A stretch of 64,000 nt of DNA from positions 1 to 64,000 of the forward strand of contig JAWBQJ010000004.1 in assembly GCA_038845865.1 (NCBI GenBank), read 5' to 3'. A model generated the notes under the pieces. That model saw only the letters and a list, made by a program, of their open reading frames with translations. It ran no database searches and was not told where the DNA came from. Below are positions 58,259-64,000 of this stretch, piece after piece. This stretch comes from Desulfurococcaceae archaeon. Lineage in GTDB: Archaea; Thermoproteota; Thermoprotei_A; Sulfolobales; Desulfurococcaceae. The position numbers and the translations under genes were made by a program. Position 1 is the first letter of the stretch. Each line of letters opens with the position of its first letter.

Positions 58259-59563
58259 GTGACTCTTCTCCCGAGGAAAGCCCAGGCTATGAAGCTCTCG
58301 AAGACTATTACCGCGTTCGCGGAGAGCATCGCGGATTTGAAGGAAGTTTTTAAAGGCAATGTAGGGGTAATCGCCCTATCCTGGTTCCTCTTCTCTCTGA
58401 CGGGCTCGCTAGTGAACCCCTTTTTCGCTAAATACGCTAAGGACTTAGGGGCCTCAGACCTACATGTAGCGGTAATGCGAAGTCTCGGCATGCTTGCCTT
58501 GGCCCTCTCGACAATTCCCGGCGGCCTGCTGACAGACTATCTTGGCAGGGTAAAGGTTATATTGATTGGAACGGCGTGCATATCGGTAGCCCAGTTCCTC
58601 TACGCGGTGGCACCTGACTGGAGGTTCCTAACAGCCATATTCGTTTTCGACTATGCAGTACACTTCTACCAACCAGCGCTAACAGCAATAGTCATGGATT
58701 CCCTGCAACGCGGAGAAGAGTTTAAAGGCTTCCTAGGCCTGAACATCGTGATGGCTATTCCAGGCCTCTTCATGCCGGTCATCGGTGGAGTGCTCTATGA
58801 CACGCTAGGAGTCACTGGTATTAGACTGGGCTTCGCGCTACAGGGCATTGTATCAATAACGGTATTCGTCATGAGAGCTAAGGCACTGAAAGAGACCTTT
58901 AAGCCACGTGATAAAGACCTCGGCAAGATCATCTTCGAGCTGTCCGGCTACCGTGCCGTCTTATTCAGAGCCCTCAAGTTGTACCTTTTTACCTCCATTC
59001 TCTGGCAGGTCTCGCTAGGGGTGACTAACACGTACCTGGCAATATATGTGCTCGACGTACTGGGGTTGTCGAAACCCATGTGGGGGCTTTTAAGCGCGAT
59101 CTCCACCACGGGTACTATTTGTGCGTCGTTAATTTTGCTGAGAACCAACCCGAGACCTGAGCGCGCCGCACTATACTCGGCTGTTGTGGTTTCCGCGGTA
59201 CAGATCACACTAGCGCTACCGTACCACGTAAGGCATATGACTATAACCACTGCTACATTGCTCGCCGCGTCGCTGGTAATGGGCCTCGCATCAAACATCT
59301 TAAACTCAGCGCTATCCACAATACTGACTAGAACCCTACCAGTTGAAATACGTGGAAGGGCTATAGGTATTCAAAGGCTACTGGATAACTTCGGCGCCTC
59401 GGCCGCGTCTTTAGTTGCAGCCACTTTATACCTGGGAGTGGGCTACGCCGAGTCTTTCCTGGTGTCAAGTACTGTGGGGCTACTGAGCTCTCTCTACCTC
59501 TACACTATACTGCTAAGAAGGTGGCCGAAAGAGCGAGAGCGCAGACTACGGCTTGAAGAGTGA
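58259..59563 (+). CDS. Major facilitator superfamily transporter
   Basis: A 434-residue, twelve-helix MFS protein. The loop 2-3 motif appears as GGLLTDYLGRVKVILIG (about residues 88-104) and the N-terminal ALSWFLFSLTGSLVNPFFAK is typical. The second half begins near residue 225 (ALKLYLFTSILWQVSLGVTN). Substrate is not predictable. The gene follows hmgA by 30 bases on the same strand and its 3' end overlaps the convergent GPT gene by 59 bases. ATG at residue 11 (AMKLSKTI) is an alternative start. Confidence 0.85.
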   Translation: MTLLPRKAQAMKLSKTITAFAESIADLKEVFKGNVGVIALSWFLFSLTGSLVNPFFAKYAKDLGASDLHVAVMRSLGMLALALSTIPGGLLTDYLGRVKVILIGTACISVAQFLYAVAPDWRFLTAIFVFDYAVHFYQPALTAIVMDSLQRGEEFKGFLGLNIVMAIPGLFMPVIGGVLYDTLGVTGIRLGFALQGIVSITVFVMRAKALKETFKPRDKDLGKIIFELSGYRAVLFRALKLYLFTSILWQVSLGVTNTYLAIYVLDVLGLSKPMWGLLSAISTTGTICASLILLRTNPRPERAALYSAVVVSAVQITLALPYHVRHMTITTATLLAASLVMGLASNILNSALSTILTRTLPVEIRGRAIGIQRLLDNFGASAASLVAATLYLGVGYAESFLVSSTVGLLSSLYLYTILLRRWPKERERRLRLEE

Positions 59564-60515
59564 CGATGACCTTAATGGCATCGGTTTCGTAGCACTTACC
59601 TTTAAGCTTTATCACGAGCTTTATGACCAGGTGCGTTACGCTATAGGACTTCTCGTAGGGGGGCAGTAAGCTACCATCTGCTTGAACGCGCCCAAAGTTC
59701 TCCTTGTACACGCCGTCTAGTAGTCCACGCACGAACAGTACCAGTTCTAGGAAGTAGAGGGCGTAGGAGTAAATGGCGTACTTCTCGAAGTTCCAGTATA
59801 TCGCTAGCGAGGCGTAGAAAGCCCCAATACCGTAAGTAAAGGAGTTTCCTGGGAACATCTTAGCCGGGTACCGGTTGTAAAGTAAGTAAAATACCGTTAT
59901 TGAGGAGATCACGGGTAGGGCAACGCAGACGGCATCTAAGTTGCGCCTGACTACCAAAAGTAGCGAAGCAGAGAGTAAAAGAGTTAACCCTTGAAGCGCT
60001 TCGAGGCCGTTGTAACCGGCAATCATGTTGAAGGCGTTACTAGCACCCACGACACCGGCCGGTACCACTAGCAGTGAGTACGCTAACCCCAGGTCTAGAG
60101 TGCCAATCACAGGTAGCTCGACCACGCTATGGCCGGCCTTAACAGCGACTAGTGGAAGGGATATCGGAAGGGTAAACAACACGCGCTTAATGGGGTTTAT
60201 ACCCCTTTTCCAGCCGAGTATGTCATCGAAGAACCCCAGCAAGCCGGCCATCAGTAGAGTTAAAGCTATTGAAAGCAACGGTATCACATCCACCCTCCTG
60301 TCGGTGTAAACCTCTATCGCTATGTAGAGGAGCACTCCGAACCCCGACGACAATACAACCCATATGCCGCCGGCCTCGGCTACCATGCGTTCTCCAGGTT
60401 TGTTCATGTCCCTGCCGGCGAAGCCGAGCCTTAAGGCCGCGGTAAGCCACCAGCTCAGTAGAGTCCTAGCTACTATGGCGGAGACGAGCCCTGGCAGTAC
60501 TAGTTCTAAGCTCAT
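59505..60515 (-). CDS. Glycosyl-1-phosphate transferase of the MraY/WecA/GPT family
   Basis: A 336-residue membrane enzyme with about ten helices that transfers a sugar-1-phosphate from a UDP-sugar to a polyprenyl or dolichol phosphate. Catalytic motifs are LGFFDDILGWKRGINPIKR (DD plus KR), NAFNMIAGYNGLEALQG (NxxN..D-type loop) and the N-terminal RMVAEAGGIWVV. This is the probable first step of N-glycan assembly before AglB. The gene overlaps xpf by 4 bases and is last in a leftward operon. The last 59 coding bases overlap the MFS gene. Confidence 0.88.
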   Translation of the reverse strand: MSLELVLPGLVSAIVARTLLSWWLTAALRLGFAGRDMNKPGERMVAEAGGIWVVLSSGFGVLLYIAIEVYTDRRVDVIPLLSIALTLLMAGLLGFFDDILGWKRGINPIKRVLFTLPISLPLVAVKAGHSVVELPVIGTLDLGLAYSLLVVPAGVVGASNAFNMIAGYNGLEALQGLTLLLSASLLLVVRRNLDAVCVALPVISSITVFYLLYNRYPAKMFPGNSFTYGIGAFYASLAIYWNFEKYAIYSYALYFLELVLFVRGLLDGVYKENFGRVQADGSLLPPYEKSYSVTHLVIKLVIKLKGKCYETDAIKVIVTLQAVVCALALSATFLAV

Positions 60516-61243
60516 ACCTGCTCTCCTAGCCCTGGTTCATGCCACGGTGTGTTAAAGATGGCATATATTTCCTGGGCACGCTTTTCCCCAATACCTTCGA
60601 CGCTCATCAACTCATAGGTGGATGCGTTTGCGACGTTCTTGAGGGTTTTGAACCTTGCGAGAAGCCTCCTGGCGAGTGTCGGGCCCACCAGCCCTTCCGT
60701 GACGTAGAGTACTCTCTCTTCGATGCTTAAAGGCTTTTTCTCAACCCTCATTTTCACGACCCTCTTCTCCTCAGTTTTACCGAGGTTCTTCGCCTTGGCG
60801 ATGATCCAGGCTATTGTGGCGTCTTTATGAGGCGTGTACAGTATTGGTATGTTCATGTCGAGCACCAGCGTGTCGATAACGCGCAGAATGCTCTGCACCC
60901 TCCAGTTACGGTATTTTTCCAGTTTCTCTAGGGAGCCTTCGATTACTATTAGCGGTCGGTGCCCTTCTTGTAAAGCCGCTTCTTGTAGTAGCTTGCTCTG
61001 CTCCCAGATCCTCCCGTCCCTGATGCTGTTAGCGAAATCATCAGCTGTTTTCCTCTCTACTAGTATGCTTTGCTTTCTCCCGGGAGGTGCAAGTAGTAGG
61101 AAGTCGCCTGCGGGGAGCTCTTGCACAGCTACCCGTAAGCCCTCTCTCGCGATCTTAACCTTGAATTCGGGGTGCTTAGAGTCCTCCCTGCTATCGATGA
61201 TTACATCTACCGGCGTCAATAGCTTAACCGCCATTCTAACCAC
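60512..61243 (-). CDS. xpf: XPF/ERCC4-type structure-specific endonuclease (short crenarchaeal form)
   Basis: A 243-residue nuclease with no helicase domain, the form found in Crenarchaeota. The nuclease core has VDVIIDSRED, ELPAGDFLLLA and the ERKTADDFANSI motif (ERKxxxD active site, residues 60-70). A tandem helix-hairpin-helix domain follows (about 165-235, VTEGLVGPTLARRLLARFKT and LMSVEGIGEKRAQEIYAIF). It cuts 3' flaps and branched DNA, usually with PCNA. The C-terminal tail does not show a clear PIP box. It overlaps the GNAT gene by 8 bases and the GPT gene by 4. Confidence 0.93.
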   Translation of the reverse strand: MVRMAVKLLTPVDVIIDSREDSKHPEFKVKIAREGLRVAVQELPAGDFLLLAPPGRKQSILVERKTADDFANSIRDGRIWEQSKLLQEAALQEGHRPLIVIEGSLEKLEKYRNWRVQSILRVIDTLVLDMNIPILYTPHKDATIAWIIAKAKNLGKTEEKRVVKMRVEKKPLSIEERVLYVTEGLVGPTLARRLLARFKTLKNVANASTYELMSVEGIGEKRAQEIYAIFNTPWHEPGLGEQV

Positions 61244-61703
61244 GCTGATCCAATTCCTTGACCATCACGTAAGCGTCTTCAACTCCATAATAACCCTTGA
61301 TAACCCCTATAACTTGAAAGCCCGCTTTAAGGTACATTTCCAGAGCGGGCTGGTTGCTGGTAGCAACCTCCAGGTAAGCCCTCCTGGCGCCGAGCCCCTT
61401 ACACTCCGCGAGCGCGCGGTCTAGTAGCGTTGAACCAATACCCATTCTCCTGTACATGCGCCTCACAGCTATGGACACGACGTGGCAGAGCGAGTCTTCG
61501 ATATCTGCGATAACGTAACCCGCAATGACCCCGCCGCACTCTGCAACTTTGAAGATCGAGCCGCGCTGGTAGTAGTAATTGAAGACTTCTTCACTGTACC
61601 TCACACTGGAGTTAAAGCACTCGCTTTCAATTTCCACTATCTCGTTCATGTAGCTTAAATCGAAATCCTTCACGAAGACGTCTCTGCAACTACCTGTTTT
61701 CAT
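61236..61703 (-). CDS. GNAT N-acetyltransferase, RimI/Ard1-like
   Basis: A 155-residue GNAT with acetyl-CoA binding motif A SIAVRRMYRRMGIGSTLLDR (R/QxxGxG) and motif B YLEVATSNQPALEMYLKAGF. This is the RimI/Ard1 pattern, so protein N-terminal acetylation is likely; in archaea such enzymes show broad specificity. The N-terminal part (FDLSYMNEIVEIESECFNSS) is typical as well. It overlaps xpf by 8 bases and follows the nnr gene by 9. Confidence 0.88.
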   Translation of the reverse strand: MKTGSCRDVFVKDFDLSYMNEIVEIESECFNSSVRYSEEVFNYYYQRGSIFKVAECGGVIAGYVIADIEDSLCHVVSIAVRRMYRRMGIGSTLLDRALAECKGLGARRAYLEVATSNQPALEMYLKAGFQVIGVIKGYYGVEDAYVMVKELDQRG

Positions 61704-61712
61704 CGGCGACCA

Positions 61713-63356
61713 CTATATTTCCTTGGGCATGTAATTCTCGACTATGTACCCGGGGTTCTCGCGTAGGAGCTTCATAGCCTGTGGTAAGTACTCCAATACG
61801 GTATCGGGCGTAATACCATCTTCTCCCAGGTCTTTCGCGGCAAGGTCTCCTGCAAGCCCGTGCACCAGCGTGCCCATGCGTGCAGCTTCGCCGCAGTCCC
61901 TAAGACCTATTCCATAGAGGGCAGCTATGGCACCGTTAAGCACGTCCCCCATGCCTGCCTTAGCCATGCCCGGGTTACCGGTCATATTTACGTATACACG
62001 GCCATCTGGATAAGCTATCAATGAGTGTGCTCCTTTCAACACAATGTAGGAGTTTAACTCGATTGATGCCTTCCGAGCATGGTTTACGGGGTCTTCCTGG
62101 ACCTCACTCACTCCAACCCCCATTAACCTCGAAAACTCGACTAAATGTGGTGTCAGTATGGTGGGGCTCTTTCTCTGCTTAAGAATTTCCGGGTTTTTCG
62201 AAATGGCGGTAATGCCATCGCCGTCTATTATGACCGGCTTGTCTACCCCTTCCGCCAGCCTCCTGACGAGTTCTTGTGTTTCTTCGTTTAGGGAGGTGCC
62301 TGGGCCTAGTATGACCATGTCCACTCCATGATCTCTCACGATCTCCAGTATTTTCTCGTAGCTCGAAAGCGCGAGCGTGCCCTCCTCGGTCTCGTCCATT
62401 GGGTGGTAGACGACCTCACCACACCTGGCTGCTAGCACCGGTATGACGCTTTTAGGCGCAGCCAACCTAGAGTACCCTCCACCCGCTTTCAGGAACGAGT
62501 ATGAGCTGTAGTATGGTGCACCGTAGTAATACCTAGCACCTGCCACGGAGAGTAGCTTTCCGAAAGCACCCTTATGACCCCATTTAACGCGCTCCGGTAG
62601 CGGCACCGGGACATTGAGCTCTACCTTGACTTCCTCGGAGTACAAGAGTTCCGGCGGGTATGAGAGCCTCGACACGTAGAGCTTTCCACAGTAGTGGTAG
62701 CCTGGGTAGAGTACGTTACCGTACTTCGGTAGGCCGAAGGTGACGGTGTACGTGGACTTGATCGCAACTCCACGCACCTTGCCGTTGTTACCGTCAATAC
62801 CCGATGGTATGTCGACGCTTACCACAGTTTTACCGTGCTCGTTGATAAGCTTTATGACGTCTCTGTAGAGCCCTGTAACCTCTCCTTTTAGACCAGTACC
62901 GATTAAGCCGACCACGACTACATCGCTTCCCTTAATGGACTCCGCGAGCTTCTCAAGGTCTTCCACCCCCCTAACTACTTCCACTTTAATGCCCATCTTC
63001 GTAATTATTTCGTACATTGTCCTGGCGGGTTCGCGATACCTGTTCGGATCTCCTACAATGAACACTTCCACGTTCCCGCCAGTTGCACGGATCCTCCTAG
63101 CCGCTACCAAGGCATCACCGCCATTGTTACCTGTCCCAGCTACGACTACGAAGCGCTTTCCACGTACACCTACTTCTAGCATTATAACGGTGTATACTGC
63201 TGTACCGGCATCCTCCATTAAGAGCAGTTGGGTTACTCCCTGCTTAGACGCCTCTTCATCGATCTTTCTCATTTCTTCGACACTACAGACCTTAAATGCG
63301 CTAAACCCCACCGGATACCCCCTGAACTGTAAACGCTGTACGGGTAAATAATGCAT
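61713..63356 (-). CDS. nnr: Bifunctional NAD(P)H-hydrate epimerase / ADP-dependent dehydratase
   Basis: Repairs hydrated NAD(P)H. The N-terminal domain (NnrE, about residues 20-235) has VVAGTGNNGGDALVAARRI and SVDIPSGIDGNNGKV. The C-terminal domain (NnrD, about 245-530) has VILGPGTSLNEETQELV, TPHLVEFSRLMG and the AGMGDVLNGAIAALYG motif (AGxGDVL). Hyperthermophiles need this because NADH hydration rises with heat. It is the first gene of the leftward operon nnr-rimI-xpf-GPT. ATG at 63356 is used; a TATA region (about 63357-63370) is shared with the divergent M32 gene. Confidence 0.93.
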   Translation of the reverse strand: MHYLPVQRLQFRGYPVGFSAFKVCSVEEMRKIDEEASKQGVTQLLLMEDAGTAVYTVIMLEVGVRGKRFVVVAGTGNNGGDALVAARRIRATGGNVEVFIVGDPNRYREPARTMYEIITKMGIKVEVVRGVEDLEKLAESIKGSDVVVVGLIGTGLKGEVTGLYRDVIKLINEHGKTVVSVDIPSGIDGNNGKVRGVAIKSTYTVTFGLPKYGNVLYPGYHYCGKLYVSRLSYPPELLYSEEVKVELNVPVPLPERVKWGHKGAFGKLLSVAGARYYYGAPYYSSYSFLKAGGGYSRLAAPKSVIPVLAARCGEVVYHPMDETEEGTLALSSYEKILEIVRDHGVDMVILGPGTSLNEETQELVRRLAEGVDKPVIIDGDGITAISKNPEILKQRKSPTILTPHLVEFSRLMGVGVSEVQEDPVNHARKASIELNSYIVLKGAHSLIAYPDGRVYVNMTGNPGMAKAGMGDVLNGAIAALYGIGLRDCGEAARMGTLVHGLAGDLAAKDLGEDGITPDTVLEYLPQAMKLLRENPGYIVENYMPKEI

Positions 63357-63399
63357 GTTCTTATAAGCTCAGCCACGTTATCACTAACAGGGTGTTAGC

Positions 63400-64000
63400 G
63401 TGGTCTTCGAAAACCCCGTTATAAAGGAGGTCCTCGAGAAGTACCGTACTATATGGGCAATAGGCCATGCAATAGCGCTCATGAGCTGGGACAGCGAGAC
63501 GTACATGCCGCGCGAAGGCGTGAGGGACCGCGCGGTTGCCAGGGCCGAGCTGGAGCTACTGAGGCAGAACCTGCTTTTAAGGCCCGAGTTCGTGGAGCTC
63601 GTCGAGAAGGCCGATCGTGCCGAGGGGTTGAACGACTACGAACGGGGCGTTGTGAGGGTTTTGAAAAGAGCCATGAGAATAGCCAAGGCGCTGCCACCGT
63701 GGCTCGTAGCGGAGAGGGCTAAGGTCACCCAAGAAGCCATGATCGTGTGGAGGGAGGCGAAGGCGAAGAACAACTTCGAGATGTTTAAGCCGTATCTAGA
63801 GAGGGTGTTTGAGCTGGCTAGAAAAGCCGCTGACTATCTCGGCTGGGAAAAGCACCCGTACGACGCGCTACTTGACCTATTCGAGGAGGGCTTGAAGACG
63901 GAGGACGCTGATAGGATACTGGGCAGACTGAAGAGAGAGTTGAAGTTCATAATAGAAAAAGTCCTCTCCGAGGGCAGGTATCCGCGAGAACACCCGTTAG
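63400..64000 (+). CDS. M32 family metallocarboxypeptidase, N-terminal part (3' end outside window)
   Basis: The frame starting at GTG 63400 (MVFENPVIKEVLEKYRTIW) is open to the window end, giving 200 residues. The stretch AIGHAIALMSWDSETYMPRE is the N-terminal hallmark of M32 carboxypeptidases (carboxypeptidase Taq), as are the ALPPWLVAERAKVTQEAM and FEMFKPYLERVFELARKAAD segments. The zinc-binding HEXXH site lies beyond the window, so activity cannot be judged. A TATA box (CTTATAAGC, 63360-63368) lies about 35 bases upstream. Confidence 0.9.
   Translation, partial: MVFENPVIKEVLEKYRTIWAIGHAIALMSWDSETYMPREGVRDRAVARAELELLRQNLLLRPEFVELVEKADRAEGLNDYERGVVRVLKRAMRIAKALPPWLVAERAKVTQEAMIVWREAKAKNNFEMFKPYLERVFELARKAADYLGWEKHPYDALLDLFEEGLKTEDADRILGRLKRELKFIIEKVLSEGRYPREHPL

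Noticed and set aside
63453-63722. Two closed frames near the right edge
   Set aside because: They are shadows of the M32 carboxypeptidase frame, which starts at 63400 and runs past the window end.

Overview
This window looks like a chromosome segment of a hyperthermophilic crenarchaeon (Thermoproteota), most like the Desulfurococcales-type lineages. Evidence is an ESCRT-III (CdvB-type) protein, a helicase-less XPF nuclease, an AglB oligosaccharyltransferase, a ThiD-ThiN fusion, a mannosyl-3-phosphoglycerate synthase, TrpB2, an archaeal type IV pilus locus, a C/D box sRNA, a 24-nt CRISPR repeat ending in GAATTGAAAG, and many TATA boxes placed about 25 bases before leaderless starts. The species is not identified. 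No rRNA or tRNA gene was recognised.

Layout. 1-1406: the end of cas4, a leader and a 14-repeat CRISPR array read rightward. 1407-9476: membrane proteins, a C/D box sRNA, pyrB, a MATE exporter, a small exporter, an HD phosphohydrolase and a peroxiredoxin. 9477-12851: a four-gene leftward operon for an archaeal tetrahydropterin cofactor (MptE, MptD, a DmrX/AfpA-like iron-sulfur flavoprotein, a DHPS-like protein). 12902-16500: a His-rich PadR regulator, a phosphate permease, prepilin peptidase, a coiled-coil PD-(D/E)XK-like protein, and a candidate structured RNA with a 34-bp stem and its own TATA box. 17030-18864: accessory DNA with two DUF131 genes, a CDF-transporter fragment and decayed IS200/IS605 pieces.

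18937-24013: hypD-hypC-hypE, followed without gaps by a metallo-beta-lactamase-fold protein and an acetyl-CoA-synthetase-like protein, both with altered catalytic motifs. 24140-45839: DUF763, Fe-ADH, GT2 glycosyltransferase, mevalonate kinase, Mrp ATPase, a CdvB paralogue, AglB, ornithine carbamoyltransferase, MPG synthase, NikR, an aminomutase/dehydrogenase pair, three small membrane proteins, ThiD-ThiN and a BtuFCD-type importer. 45926-54150: a type IV pilus locus with two small exported or pilin-like proteins, a KaiC-like ATPase, a TadC-type membrane protein and a TadA-type ATPase split by a 462-residue intein. 54327-64000: TrpB2, HypB (Mrp/MinD type) and HypA, a class II HMG-CoA reductase, an MFS transporter, a leftward nnr-rimI-xpf-GPT operon and the start of an M32 carboxypeptidase.

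How the genes fit together. NikR, HypA, HypB, HypC, HypD and HypE point to nickel handling for a [NiFe] hydrogenase encoded elsewhere; hypF is not in the window. Mevalonate kinase and HMG-CoA reductase feed isoprenoid lipid synthesis, which also supplies the dolichol carrier for the GPT-AglB N-glycosylation route. Prepilin peptidase at about 15 kb would process the pilin at about 47 kb. Perfect inverted repeats lie at or next to predicted transcription starts of thiDN, the BtuFCD importer, mevalonate kinase and a three-gene membrane operon, and they are good operator candidates.
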